Of a DNA stretch of 64,000 bases, positions 31,444-40,959 are shown in pieces; within the stretch, counting starts at the first letter, position 1, and every line of letters begins with the position of its first letter. The notes under the pieces are model-generated. The model made no database searches. It was given only the letters and a program-made list of their open reading frames with translations, and was not told the origin of the DNA. The position numbers were made by a program, and so were the translations under genes. This stretch comes from Mariprofundus sp. EBB-1 (GTDB lineage: Bacteria; Pseudomonadota; Zetaproteobacteria; Mariprofundales; Mariprofundaceae), in the NCBI RefSeq assembly GCF_003665155.1, contig NZ_RCFQ01000004.1, positions 1 to 64,000 on the forward strand. Reading direction: 5' to 3'.

Positions 31444-31701
31444 ATGGCAAAGATAGAAGTATATTCAGGGGATTTCTGCCCCTATTGCGTGAAAGCAAAA
31501 TCACTATTAAAAAAGAAAGGTCTTGAGTTTTCAGAATATAATGTGAAACGGGATATGAAACGTCAGGCTGAAATGCAGGATCGTGCCCCAGGTTCCCGTA
31601 CGATTCCTCAGATTTTCATTAACGACCGTCATGTTGGTGGTTGTGATGATTTGTATGCATTGGAAAATAGAGGTGAACTGAATCAGTGGTTGGAATCATA
31701 A
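31444..31701 (+). CDS. grxC: glutaredoxin 3
   Basis: An 85-residue glutathione-dependent disulfide reductase with active site CPYC at residues 12-15, TIPQIFIN with the cis-proline, and HVGGCDDLYALE for glutathione binding. It starts nine bases after comF and ends three bases before the carbonic anhydrase gene, suggesting one transcript. Confidence 0.94.
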   Translation: MAKIEVYSGDFCPYCVKAKSLLKKKGLEFSEYNVKRDMKRQAEMQDRAPGSRTIPQIFINDRHVGGCDDLYALENRGELNQWLES

Positions 31702-31704
31702 TCT

Positions 31705-32364
31705 ATGTGTGATCCGGGCACGCTGTTAGAGAATAATCGACACTGGTCGCAGCAGCAGTTGGTAAATAATCCGGATTTTTTTAAACACCTTTCAGCACTG
31801 CACAGCCCCGAGTATTTCTGGATAGGCTGTTCCGATAGTCGTGTGCCAGCTAATGAAATCGTAGGGTTGGAATCAGGTCGTGTATTTGTGCATCGTAATG
31901 TGGCTAATCAGGTACACCATACGGATCTGAATTGCCTATCTGCAGCGCAATATGCAGTCGATGTGCTGAAGGTGAAGCATATTATTATTACCGGGCATTA
32001 TGATTGCGGCGGGGTGAAAGCTGCGATGCAAGGTCAGCATCATGGTATCGTGGATAACTGGATTCGCAGTATCCGTGATACCTATGTGCTGCATCATGAT
32101 GAGTTGGATGCCGTGCATGAATCAAAGCGCATGAACCGTTTATGTGAACTGAATGTGATGCGTCAGGTAGAAAATATCTGCCATACCCGAATTATTCAGA
32201 ATGCATGGGAACGCGGTGATCCCTTATCTGTGCACGGCTGGATTTACAGTCTGAAAGATGGCTTGTTGCATGACCTGAAAGTAACGAAAAGCGCGCCGAA
32301 AGATGTGGCCCCATTGTATCGGATCACTCCGAGCGAAGGCAGTTCATGGCCGGTATCGAGCTAA
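31705..32364 (+). CDS. can: beta-class carbonic anhydrase
   Basis: The zinc enzyme interconverts CO2 and bicarbonate. C42 and D44 in GCSDSRVPAN and H98 and C101 in GHYDCGG are the zinc ligands and switch residue. NVANQV and HGWIYSLKDG are family blocks. The length of 219 residues fits the E. coli Can type. In an organism with phosphoribulokinase it likely supports CO2 fixation as well as general bicarbonate supply. Confidence 0.95.
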   Translation: MCDPGTLLENNRHWSQQQLVNNPDFFKHLSALHSPEYFWIGCSDSRVPANEIVGLESGRVFVHRNVANQVHHTDLNCLSAAQYAVDVLKVKHIIITGHYDCGGVKAAMQGQHHGIVDNWIRSIRDTYVLHHDELDAVHESKRMNRLCELNVMRQVENICHTRIIQNAWERGDPLSVHGWIYSLKDGLLHDLKVTKSAPKDVAPLYRITPSEGSSWPVSS

Positions 32365-32524
32365 ATCCTTTCCTTAATGCAGCAAAAACATGTTTAAATT
32401 TTATTTTTTCGGGTGATATACCCATGAATGTGGATCAGTGATGGATAAAATATGATCGCAATGATTTGATCCAGGCGATCCTGTAACAGCATTGAATGTT
32501 AATAACTATTTGATGGGTGGAATA

Positions 32525-32571
32525 TTTAATGCGTTCCTTCTAATTCATAGTGTTAGAAGGAACGCATTAAA
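32525..32571. terminator. 19-bp perfect inverted repeat after the cyclase gene
   Basis: The arms 32525-32543 and 32553-32571 are perfectly complementary over 19 bases around a 9-base loop. The hairpin begins directly at the stop of the leftward cyclase gene and also ends the rightward carbonic anhydrase transcript. There is no long T-run on either strand, so it may work as a bidirectional terminator or RNA-stabilising stem. Confidence 0.65.
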
Positions 32572-33630
32572 TTATTTGTTGATATACATTGCCACGTCAT
32601 CAACTTCTTTCTCTGCATATGCGAATGCCTCTGGTTCTGACAAAAGATTGTATGCATGTTTTGAAATACAAATGTAGTCCGGTGTACCATATTTTTGAAA
32701 ATGCCCGGCAATATCAAGCACATGATCACACAGCGTTTCCAAAGGCATGTTTTCATCATAAGCAACTTTACCCGAATTAATGCCACAACGAATGTGAAAC
32801 GGTTGCTGAATGGTGCGTTCCTTATGATTAAAAGGTTCTAAATCGGCAAGAATTTGTTTGGCTGCCCCGACAGCCCCATCAGCGCTGGGAAAGCAGCACA
32901 TGACTCCATCTGGAGTCCAGGCTGCTTTGAGGTAGCCGTGGTGTTTAAATGCGGCCTCTACAAGCTGATTATAATGCTGGAAATCCAACTCTGCATCGAT
33001 GGCCTTTTCTCCTTTTTTCATGCCTGTGGAGTCAACAACATCAATAGATAGGAAGGTGAGTTCCCTCTTCATCTCTTCAAGGCTACGGTGAACCTGACCA
33101 TATAGATCAAGCATTTCCTGTCTGCCCATTTTATTGTTTTTTACAAGTCCCTTCAGATTAGACTCCAGTTTTACAAGCCCCTTGGTATCCATTGAATCAC
33201 CATCACCACTTTTGGCAGCTTCCAGCTTCTGAAACACTCTTCTAAGTTTTAGATATTTTATATGATCACTGATCGTTTCAGTGATGAGATTTAGAATATA
33301 ACGCACCACAAAAACGCCTATAATAATGACAATCTGCGGGATAGTTACGCCATTCACGGTTAGCACGTGCAACTGACTCAGGAAGGGTAAATAAAAATCA
33401 CGAAAACCTGATTCTAGTTTGAGAAAAAACTGTACAGTCTCATTGTCTGCGGGGATAAATGTAATGGCATAAAATGCCAACAAGGCCAGCCCGAAGAGCA
33501 TGAGTAAATATTTTAATATTTCGCCTATATAATAGATGGGAGGCAAGAGCATCAATAAAGGGAGGGTAAGGAATCGAGGTAATACGAACATATTCGCATC
33601 TTCTGCGTCTTTAATTTCTATTTCAGTCAT
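32572..33630 (-). CDS. membrane-anchored class III adenylate/guanylate cyclase
   Basis: Three membrane segments (about residues 18-35, 40-60 and 98-118) are followed by a linker and a C-terminal cyclase domain. The domain has LTFLSIDVVDST with metal-binding aspartates, a lysine then TPDGVMCCF where most cyclases have a GDGVMA-like sequence, and HIRCGINSGKVAYDE. The change of GD to PD keeps the second metal aspartate. Activity and substrate (ATP or GTP) are unknown. The two Crp/Fnr proteins in the window could be downstream of a cyclic nucleotide, but that is speculation. A GTG at 33642 is an alternative start. Confidence 0.82.
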   Translation of the reverse strand: MTEIEIKDAEDANMFVLPRFLTLPLLMLLPPIYYIGEILKYLLMLFGLALLAFYAITFIPADNETVQFFLKLESGFRDFYLPFLSQLHVLTVNGVTIPQIVIIIGVFVVRYILNLITETISDHIKYLKLRRVFQKLEAAKSGDGDSMDTKGLVKLESNLKGLVKNNKMGRQEMLDLYGQVHRSLEEMKRELTFLSIDVVDSTGMKKGEKAIDAELDFQHYNQLVEAAFKHHGYLKAAWTPDGVMCCFPSADGAVGAAKQILADLEPFNHKERTIQQPFHIRCGINSGKVAYDENMPLETLCDHVLDIAGHFQKYGTPDYICISKHAYNLLSEPEAFAYAEKEVDDVAMYINK

Positions 33631-33642
33631 GATGATATTCAC

Positions 33643-34048
33643 ACCTTTTCTGTATTATTGAGGATCGATATCGTCTAAAATAGCTACAATACAATACCGT
33701 GATCTGCCGGATTTTTATCAAAATCATTTGAAATACATCGCCTTGAACCAATATACCAAGCCAGTTTCTCCACCTGCTCGCTACGATTCGCTCTGGCCCG
33801 ACAGAATCCCGAATACTTTATAGCAGGTTACATGCTGATTGCAAGCTCACAGGCACTGCTGCATGTATAAACTATAACCCAAAGAGGATGGAAAGAAGTG
33901 CTTGATTACCTCAAAGAAAGTCATCGCAACGAAGTATTACGTGCCCCTAAGTGCTCTTTATCGCTGTCATCGATGCGTTATGCCAGCTCACCTATGTGGT
34001 ATATTGTTAACTTGCTGGGTTCCTTTAAATCGAACCGGATGTATTGAT
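33643..34048. other. gap before mfd, no certain gene
   Basis: Two short overlapping frames exist on the plus strand. One runs from a GTG at 33898 to 34047 (49 residues, VLDYLKESHRNEVLRAPKC onward) and another from 33902. Neither has a good ribosome-binding site or a known motif. The region probably contains the upstream control of the cyclase gene. Confidence 0.3.
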
Positions 34049-37000
34049 TTAAGCCAACAGCTCATCAAGGAATGCGATACATGATTTGAGCTGATCACGT
34101 TTATCGGCTGAAGCATGTAAGAGCGTTAAATTACCATCCGGGGTGAGACGGAAACGGTTGGGTTCACTTTGTACGCGTATCATCAATGCGGCCGGGTCAA
34201 TGGTTGATTCAGCGGTGAAGTTGAGGCGGAAACCGCCGCCATTTTCATAACTGCCAATGCCACGAATACCGGATAAGTATAGTGCTTGGGCACGCCAGCG
34301 CAGGCGGGCTGATTCCAGACAGAATTTGGCTTCATCCGGCATGCGTCCGAAGCGGTCGGTCATCTCCTCAAACAAGAGAATGACCTGTGCATCATCTTCT
34401 GCCCGCGAGATACGGCGATACAGATTCAGGCGTTCACCTGATTGTGGCATATAGTCCGGAGGCAGGATGGCATTGATGCCCAAATGTAGTTCCATGGGCT
34501 GGTTGGCTTTCACTTTTTCACCGCGCGCTTCAGAGACAGCCTGGGTTAACATATCCAGATACATATCCAGACCAATCTCTTCAATTTTACCACTCTGTTC
34601 GGCACCGAGTAGATTTCCGGCCCCACGAATTTCCATGTCCTGTCGGGCTAGTAAAAAACCTGCACCGAGTTCCGTGTGTTCAGCAATCGCCTGCAAGCGA
34701 TCACGTGCGTCCGCTGTCATGGCACGTGCATCCGGGGTGAACAGGTAGGCATAAGCCTGTCTGTGGCTGCGCCCTACCCGCCCGCGAATTTGATGCAGTT
34801 GTGAGAGGCCAAGCAGATCAGCCCGTTCCACGATCAGGGTATTGGCATTGGGCACATCCAAACCTGATTCGATAATCGTGGTACATAAGAGGATGTGAAT
34901 ACGCCCTTCATAAAAGGCCAACATCTGCCGGTCAAGTTCGGCCGGGCTCATCTGACCATGTGCGACACCTATTTCCGCTTCCGGTACATCCTCTCTTAAG
35001 CGTGCAGCAATGCGTTCGATGCTTTTAACGTGGTTGTGTAGATAATAGATCTGACCACCGCGGTAGAGCTCGCGTCTGATCGCTTCTGCTGCAATATGCG
35101 GATCGAAACTTGATACCATGGTGCGAATCGCTTCACGCTCTGCTGGCGGGGTACTGATGATTGATACCGTACGCAGTCCGGAGAGCGTTTGATGCAGGGT
35201 GCGCGGAATGGGCGTGGCAGTGAGTGTAAGTAGATCGACACTGGCATGTAGTGCTTTGAGTTTCTGTTTATGTTTTACACCAAAACGTTGTTCTTCATCA
35301 ACGATGACCATACCAATGTCTGCAAATGTAAATTGATCAGATAATAGTCGATGCGTGCCGATAATGATGCGAATATCACCGTTGGCTAGTTCACGGGTGA
35401 TGCGATCAGCTTCTTTTTTACCCTGCAGACGCGAAATAAGATCAACTTTTAGACCTGTACCGGCATAACGTTCGGAGAAACTGCTGAAATGTTGATTAGC
35501 CAGCACGGTCGTTGGTGCAAGCACAGCGACTTGTCGGCCGGATTGGGCGACGATAAAAGCAGCACGCATGGCGACTTCTGTTTTGCCAAAACCGACATCA
35601 CCGCAGATGACACGGTCCATCGGTTTATGGTGGGTTAAATCACGTAAAATGGCATCGATACTCTCGGCTTGGTCATCGGTCTCCTCAAAAGGGAAACGGG
35701 CTGCAAATTCATCATAGGCATCAAGCAGAGGCCCCTCAATGGGATAGGGTTCGCGCTTATTACCACTGCGTGCCGCTTCAACTTCGATCAATTCATGGGC
35801 CATGGCAAACAGATCATGTTTGACCCGTTCGCGGGTACGTTTCCATTTTTCAGAGCCCAGTTTATTTAGTTTAGGAGACTCTTCACCGGTATAGCGATGC
35901 AAGCGCGCCAACTCTTCAACCGGTACAAAAATACTGGCTTTCTCGGCATATTCGATCTTGATGAAGTCGGCCAGATCACCATCTTCATCAATACTTTCCA
36001 GACCCTGATAGCGGCCGACACCATGATCTTCATGTACAACCGGATCACCAATTTGCAGCTCTGCGAGGCTGGAGAAGATATCGGCATGTATGACTGATCT
36101 GTTACGGCTACGTCTGCGTGGCAGGTGTTGCCCAAGCAGTTCACGCCCGGTCAATATCAGCAGTTTCTCTTTCGGAATGGCAAAACCACTATCGAGATAG
36201 CCGATGGTGGAAGAGAGCGAGAGATCATGACAATTTTTTAAGCGTGTTTGCACGACAATATCAGATGCCAGTTCACCACATGCTTCAATCATGCGTTCCT
36301 GCTGTCCCAAACCGTGTGCAATAAGGCATAGTTTCCAGCCAGCCTGCAACTGTTTTTGTAACAGGCTGCGCATGGCATGCAGTGGTTGGGCGCGGTCAGT
36401 GTAATCACTCAATGATGGGGCAGGAGCAAGCTTTAAATTCGGCAAGATTTTGGCTTTTAACGGTGTCTCAACGGCATACAACTCTTGCGGGCTGATACTT
36501 GGTTCAGCACTGGCGCGAACCATTTCAAACTGGGCACGCACCTGTTCCGAAAAACCATGGCGCTGCTGTTCAATATCGTGATCAGCATAAAGCTGGTAAC
36601 CCTCAGGTAAATAATCAAGCAAGCGTGCCATCTGCTGATACGCCAGCGGAAGCAGTGCTTCAATGCCCGGGTGAGGGCGGCCGGATTGCACTGCCGAGAG
36701 CATGGGATGTTTGCGTAAATGCGGGAACCGGCTACGAAAATTAGCGATAAAAGTGTCACGACCGGTTTTGTCGAGAATGACTTCACGTACGGGTACGGAA
36801 ATGAAGTGATCTAGAGCTTCTCCGGAACGCTGATTTTCAGGGTCAAAACGGCGAATGGATTCAACATCATCACCAAACAGATCAATGCGTAGCGGCGTAT
36901 CTTCTGTTGCAGGCCAGATATCGAACAAGCCGCCACGAGCAGCAAACTCTCCGGGTGCTAACACCCTGTCAGCCGGAATCATGCCTGCTTCAGCCAGACG

Positions 37001-37438
37001 TGTTTTAAGGCCAGAGACATCCAGTTGCATATTTACTTTTAATTGCCATACATGTGCGGCGACTGATTCCGGTGGGGCAATACGCTGCAACCAGGCCGGT
37101 AAAGCTGTTAATAGGATGCCTGTCGGGTTGGGGGTATTGAGTAAACGGCCGAGGGTGGCAAAGCGTTCACCAACGATACTGTGATGGGGAGAGACGCGAT
37201 CATAGGGTAATACTTCCCAGGCAGGGAAACGCCACAACAAGGCTGGTTGATCCTGTAGAAAAAAACCAAGCTCTTCAGATAGCTGCCGATAACTGCGCAG
37301 ATCCGGGCAAATCCAGACATGCAGTCCTGCTGATTGATTCGATTTGGCCAGTTGAGCCAGACGCCATGCCAATCCATTGAAGGGGCTGGCTGTTTGATTG
37401 GTCTGTTTGTTACCGGATTCAGTCGCTGTGCTATTCAT
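34049..37438 (-). CDS. mfd: transcription-repair coupling factor Mfd
   Basis: Mfd removes RNA polymerase stalled at lesions and recruits UvrA. The order is a UvrB-like N-terminal region, an RNA-polymerase-interacting domain (GDPVVHEDHGVGRYQGL), then the RecG-like helicase with CGDVGFGKTEVAMRAAF, DEEQRFGVKHKQ and RGRVGRSHRQAYAYL, and a C-terminal TRCF domain. At 1129 residues it is full length. It stands alone, 28 bases downstream of the small receiver gene. Confidence 0.97.
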   Translation of the reverse strand: MNSTATESGNKQTNQTASPFNGLAWRLAQLAKSNQSAGLHVWICPDLRSYRQLSEELGFFLQDQPALLWRFPAWEVLPYDRVSPHHSIVGERFATLGRLLNTPNPTGILLTALPAWLQRIAPPESVAAHVWQLKVNMQLDVSGLKTRLAEAGMIPADRVLAPGEFAARGGLFDIWPATEDTPLRIDLFGDDVESIRRFDPENQRSGEALDHFISVPVREVILDKTGRDTFIANFRSRFPHLRKHPMLSAVQSGRPHPGIEALLPLAYQQMARLLDYLPEGYQLYADHDIEQQRHGFSEQVRAQFEMVRASAEPSISPQELYAVETPLKAKILPNLKLAPAPSLSDYTDRAQPLHAMRSLLQKQLQAGWKLCLIAHGLGQQERMIEACGELASDIVVQTRLKNCHDLSLSSTIGYLDSGFAIPKEKLLILTGRELLGQHLPRRRSRNRSVIHADIFSSLAELQIGDPVVHEDHGVGRYQGLESIDEDGDLADFIKIEYAEKASIFVPVEELARLHRYTGEESPKLNKLGSEKWKRTRERVKHDLFAMAHELIEVEAARSGNKREPYPIEGPLLDAYDEFAARFPFEETDDQAESIDAILRDLTHHKPMDRVICGDVGFGKTEVAMRAAFIVAQSGRQVAVLAPTTVLANQHFSSFSERYAGTGLKVDLISRLQGKKEADRITRELANGDIRIIIGTHRLLSDQFTFADIGMVIVDEEQRFGVKHKQKLKALHASVDLLTLTATPIPRTLHQTLSGLRTVSIISTPPAEREAIRTMVSSFDPHIAAEAIRRELYRGGQIYYLHNHVKSIERIAARLREDVPEAEIGVAHGQMSPAELDRQMLAFYEGRIHILLCTTIIESGLDVPNANTLIVERADLLGLSQLHQIRGRVGRSHRQAYAYLFTPDARAMTADARDRLQAIAEHTELGAGFLLARQDMEIRGAGNLLGAEQSGKIEEIGLDMYLDMLTQAVSEARGEKVKANQPMELHLGINAILPPDYMPQSGERLNLYRRISRAEDDAQVILLFEEMTDRFGRMPDEAKFCLESARLRWRAQALYLSGIRGIGSYENGGGFRLNFTAESTIDPAALMIRVQSEPNRFRLTPDGNLTLLHASADKRDQLKSCIAFLDELLA

Positions 37439-37466
37439 AGGCCGGCGTATGCTGCCATGAGTGCGT

Positions 37467-38084
37467 TTACGTTTCAGCGTTTGTGTTTGTAGAGAGTGTT
37501 TGGCGATGCTTCTTGATTAAGCGGTTGATAAGTTCACTTGAATCGATGATACCTGCAATATGCTCTTTTGTTTGTTCCGAGGAGGCATTCATCAATAACA
37601 GTTCTGCGGTCATGATAATGCCGGTCAGGGCATTGTTCAGGTCATGAGAGAGTTCCTTGCAGAAGTTTTCCATGCGCAATTGAGCCTGTTGAGCCGCATT
37701 GTTGCTTTGCATATGTGCTAAACAGCTGTTCACTTTTAACGTGAATAGAGCCATGTTGAATGGTTTTGGCAAGAAGTCGTCAACCCCGGCTTCAATAAAT
37801 GTTGCAACAGTTTCCAGGTCATCAATGCCTGAAATCAGGATGACAGAGATATGTTTTAATCGTTCATCTGTGCGCACAGACTTGAGGACTTCCATGCTAT
37901 CGACACCGGGCATGATCATATCGAGTAGAATTACATCGGGTTGATGCTGGCGAATAATATGTTGTGCTTCGGTACTGTTGGCGGCCTGTAAAGCACTGTA
38001 GCCGAGCGCATGAATCATTTTAGCCAATATTTCGCGAATGATAATTTCATCATCCACTATAAGAATCAGAGGTGTTTCTCGCAT
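37467..38084 (-). CDS. receiver protein with C-terminal kinase-like dimerisation helix
   Basis: Residues 1-125 form a receiver domain: LILIVDDEIIIREIL, aspartate in DVILLDMIMPG, KPFNMALF. The C-terminal 75 residues contain FCKELSHDLNNALTGIIMTAEL, like the phosphoacceptor helix of histidine kinases (histidine in SHDLNN). No ATPase domain follows; the frame stops at 205 residues. It could be a phosphotransfer or kinase-interacting protein, or a truncated hybrid kinase. AAGGG precedes the ATG. It lies directly upstream of mfd and divergent from the ArsR gene. Confidence 0.8.
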   Translation of the reverse strand: MRETPLILIVDDEIIIREILAKMIHALGYSALQAANSTEAQHIIRQHQPDVILLDMIMPGVDSMEVLKSVRTDERLKHISVILISGIDDLETVATFIEAGVDDFLPKPFNMALFTLKVNSCLAHMQSNNAAQQAQLRMENFCKELSHDLNNALTGIIMTAELLLMNASSEQTKEHIAGIIDSSELINRLIKKHRQTLSTNTNAET

Positions 38085-38184
38085 ATAGAACCCTTATATT
38101 GCTGTATCAAATATTTGCAGCTGCAGGCCGAACTGCATGTTAGTTTCAGTGTAATCCTTACACTGAGGGGCAATGATCAGAGGG

Positions 38185-38213
38185 TCAATTAAATAATAAA
38201 TTGATTATATAAT
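38185..38213. promoter_or_regulatory. candidate operator of the ArsR-type regulator
   Basis: Two AT-rich palindromes lie at the arsR-like start: TCAATT...AATTGA (38185-38204, eight bases between arms) and ATTATATAAT (38204-38213). The second includes a TATAAT that overlaps the first possible start codon. Position suggests autoregulation. Similar AT-rich palindromes lie before the DUF2892 and SQR genes at 48.2-48.5 kb. Confidence 0.4.
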
Positions 38214-38544
38214 GAAAGTAGAATATATTTCGGCAATGAAGGAAATACCAGAAGATAAAGTAAAAGAAGCGAGTCAGGGCTTGAGAGCGATCGGGCATGA
38301 ATTGCGCCTGTCTGTATTATGCCTGTTGCTGGATAAACCGATGTGTGTGCATGAGTTAATGGAAGCCACAGGGGCAGCCCAGTCTAATCTATCGCAGCAT
38401 CTGGCGAAGATGCGCTTGTTAGGAATTGTTGAAAATGAGAAGCGAGGGCAACAAGTATTTTATCGCATTTCCAACCCCGCCTGGGAAGGTTTAGTAGAAT
38501 CGCTAAAACAGATTTATTGCCCTGAAATGTGCGTCCAAAGCTGA
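38212..38544 (+). CDS. ArsR-family repressor, possibly persulfide-sensing
   Basis: A winged helix-turn-helix regulator of 110 residues: LRAIGHELRLSVLCLLL, VHELMEATGAAQSNLSQHLA, MRLLGIVENEKRGQQVFYRI. Cysteines are C37, C45, C103 and C107. BigR/SqrR-type relatives sense persulfides through one cysteine near the first helices and one near the C-terminus, and C37 with C103 or C107 could play this part. The sulfur genes downstream support that. The typical CxC arsenic site is absent. An ATG at 38236 may be the true start, because a TATAAT overlaps the first one. Confidence 0.85.
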   Translation: MKVEYISAMKEIPEDKVKEASQGLRAIGHELRLSVLCLLLDKPMCVHELMEATGAAQSNLSQHLAKMRLLGIVENEKRGQQVFYRISNPAWEGLVESLKQIYCPEMCVQS

Positions 38545-38560
38545 GAGTAAGGAGTGAGAC

Positions 38561-39934
38561 ATGTCTGTGCGCACTTATATATTAGATAATTATAATTTAG
38601 TTATGAATAAGCCATTGCTGTTGACATTGCTGTTGATGACGGCTGGAAGTGCGAATGCTGTTGAGATCAGTTCGTTGCGACAGGGTGTGGATTATGCGCT
38701 GGCGCATAATCGTATGCTGGCTATGGATAATAGTTCGGTTGATCAATCTCGAGCGAATCAGGATTTGGTTAAAAGCCAGTTTATGCCGCGTTTAGATCTT
38801 TCTACCGGTGTGGTTCGAACAGATGCACCGGGTAGATTTTTTGGTACCAAATTGAATCAACAGCGGATTAAAGCTGCTGATTTCACGCCAGCTTTTCTTA
38901 ATAATCCCGGTTTTATTAACAATTACCAAACACGCCTGAATATTAATATGCCTCTTTATCAGGGCGGTGCGATGTGGGCTGGAAAAGAACAGGCTGATCA
39001 TGATGTTGAAGCTTCTGAGTTGCAGCATGAATATATGCAGCAGCAGATTGTGTTTCAGACGATTCATGCCTATACACGGGCACGGCAGGCAAAAGCAGCC
39101 ATTCAAGCTATGCAGGCAGCGGTCAATGCGGCAGAAAAGCGTTATCAGGACACATTGGTACTGGAAAAACGGGGTGTATTGATCGCCAGTGATGTGATGG
39201 ATGCACGGGTTCACCTCTTGCGTAGTGAATTGAAATTCAAGCAGGCCAATAATATATACGCGCATACGTTGGAGCTGTTGCAACGTGTGCTGGCGCTGGA
39301 TAGTGATGCAAGATTGAACGTAGATGGTGAACCTGAGCTTGCCACTGCACAGATGACACTGGCAGAAGCACTGGAAAAATCATTACAGCAGCGTGTTGAT
39401 TTAAAAGCCATGGAAGCTTCATATCGGGCTAGTAAGGCTGGTGTTGATGCATCAAAAGCGACTTTTCTACCGCGCGTGGATCTGGTGGCCGGGCAAGAGT
39501 GGAATGCATCGACCCCTGCCCTGAAGAATCGCAATAGCATGATTGGTGCAACAGTCAGCATGAATCTTTTTTCGGGCGGTGCAGACAGAGCGAGGTTGCG
39601 CGCTTCTCGTGCTAAAGAAATGAATATGGCATACAAAATTAGCGACCTTAAACAGCAGATTCACAATGAAGTAACACAGGCTTGGCGCATGCTGGACGAA
39701 AGTAAAATCAGTGATGCCAGTGAACGCGAAGCACTCAAGCAGAGTGAAGAGTCGTTACGTATCAAGTCACTGCGTTATCAGCAGGGCCTGGCCAAAACAT
39801 CCGACCTGCTTGACGCGCAGTTGCAGGTGGATACGACGCGTTTAGCAAGTATTCGGGCTAAATACGATGTGACTATAGCCAAGGCAGTATTGCAATTGGC
39901 CGTAGGCACATTGAATGAGAAAATAATCCAATGA
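38561..39934 (+). CDS. TolC-family outer membrane efflux protein
   Basis: The outer-membrane channel of a tripartite efflux system. AAGGAG lies six bases before the ATG at 38561, giving a signal peptide with a long N-region ending near SANAVE. Two outer-membrane efflux repeats follow, with the typical coiled helical pattern (QAKAAIQAMQAAVNAAEKRY, QGLAKTSDLLDAQLQVDTTR). It has 457 residues. It overlaps the adaptor gene by 4 bases and follows the ArsR gene by 16 bases, so all four genes form one operon. Confidence 0.9.
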   Translation: MSVRTYILDNYNLVMNKPLLLTLLLMTAGSANAVEISSLRQGVDYALAHNRMLAMDNSSVDQSRANQDLVKSQFMPRLDLSTGVVRTDAPGRFFGTKLNQQRIKAADFTPAFLNNPGFINNYQTRLNINMPLYQGGAMWAGKEQADHDVEASELQHEYMQQQIVFQTIHAYTRARQAKAAIQAMQAAVNAAEKRYQDTLVLEKRGVLIASDVMDARVHLLRSELKFKQANNIYAHTLELLQRVLALDSDARLNVDGEPELATAQMTLAEALEKSLQQRVDLKAMEASYRASKAGVDASKATFLPRVDLVAGQEWNASTPALKNRNSMIGATVSMNLFSGGADRARLRASRAKEMNMAYKISDLKQQIHNEVTQAWRMLDESKISDASEREALKQSEESLRIKSLRYQQGLAKTSDLLDAQLQVDTTRLASIRAKYDVTIAKAVLQLAVGTLNEKIIQ

Positions 39935-40959
39935 ATAAGAAAATCGTATTGGTATTGATGGCACTATTTGTGCTGCAGGCATGCAGTGAAGATGGAGAAA
40001 GAAGCAAGAGCACTGCCCAGGTGGTAGTGACGCAGGCTAGCAGCATAATATTGCAATCTATCGATGTTGAATCCCACTATGTTACCAGTGGAACGGTGAC
40101 CTCGGATCACCGTGTTTCGATCAGTTCGCGTATTTCAGGTTATATTCGCAAACTATCCGTGCGTGAAGGAGACCGTGTGAAAAAAGGTCAGGTGCTGGTA
40201 CGTGTTGATCCGGTCAATGCGAAACAATCACTGGTTCAGGCTGAGGCGGCTTTGGCCAATGCAACGGCTGATCTGAAACGTTATGAACTGCTTTATAAAG
40301 AGCATGCCACCAGCCAGCAACAGCTGGATAAGGTGCGTCTGCGTTACAAGGTTGCGCGTTCTCAGGCTGCTCAGGCGCGTAATCAATTGGGCTATGCTGA
40401 GGTGCGTTCGCCGGTTAATGGTGTTGTGGTTGAAAAACGCCTAAGTAAAGGTGATTTGGCTCAGCCAGGAGCAATGATTTTAACATTGGAAGACCCTGCC
40501 AGTTTGTTGGTGGAAACCTATGTTTCTGAGCAGTTTGTCAGCAGCATACACATCGGTGATACTGTTAATTTGGAAATTCCCTCAATACAATCACACCTTA
40601 TAGGCACTGTGCGTCAGGTAGTTGAAGCTGCAGATGCGGTATCCCATCAGTTCCTGGTCAAAGTTGCACTACAGGCGGATTCGGCGGTACATGCCGGCAT
40701 GTATGTGCAAATAGGTTTTAGCACTGGCATGCGCAAAGCAGTGGTGGTGCCCTCTGCGGCCGTCGTTGAGCGTTCAGGTTTGCAGGGTGTATATATTGTT
40801 GATGCGCATAAAATTATACATTATCGACAGGTGCGGACAGGCGAGACATCGGCCAATAACAAGATAGAGATCTTGGCTGGTTTACGCGATGGTGATGTGA
40901 TTGCCTGGGATGGGGATCCTTTCTTACAGACAGGCATGAGCCTGCAGGCGAAAAAATAA
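39931..40959 (+). CDS. RND efflux periplasmic adaptor (lipoprotein)
   Basis: The membrane-fusion protein links the RND pump to the TolC channel. A signal sequence ends in the lipobox LQAC at residues 15-18. The lipoyl/barrel-sandwich halves are visible (SRISGYIRKLSVREGDRVKKG and GYAEVRSPVNGVVVEKRLSKGD), with a helical hairpin between. The 342 residues are normal. It overlaps both neighbours (ATGA before, one base after). Confidence 0.93.
   Translation: MNKKIVLVLMALFVLQACSEDGERSKSTAQVVVTQASSIILQSIDVESHYVTSGTVTSDHRVSISSRISGYIRKLSVREGDRVKKGQVLVRVDPVNAKQSLVQAEAALANATADLKRYELLYKEHATSQQQLDKVRLRYKVARSQAAQARNQLGYAEVRSPVNGVVVEKRLSKGDLAQPGAMILTLEDPASLLVETYVSEQFVSSIHIGDTVNLEIPSIQSHLIGTVRQVVEAADAVSHQFLVKVALQADSAVHAGMYVQIGFSTGMRKAVVVPSAAVVERSGLQGVYIVDAHKIIHYRQVRTGETSANNKIEILAGLRDGDVIAWDGDPFLQTGMSLQAKK

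Noticed and set aside
33902-34084. 60-residue plus-strand frame before mfd
   Set aside because: It overlaps the end of mfd, has a biased composition with no recognisable motif and no ribosome-binding site, and competes with another frame in the same place.
34996-35247. 83-residue bottom-strand frame within mfd
   Set aside because: It is an alternative frame of the helicase region of mfd, which is intact, so no separate gene or frameshift is needed.
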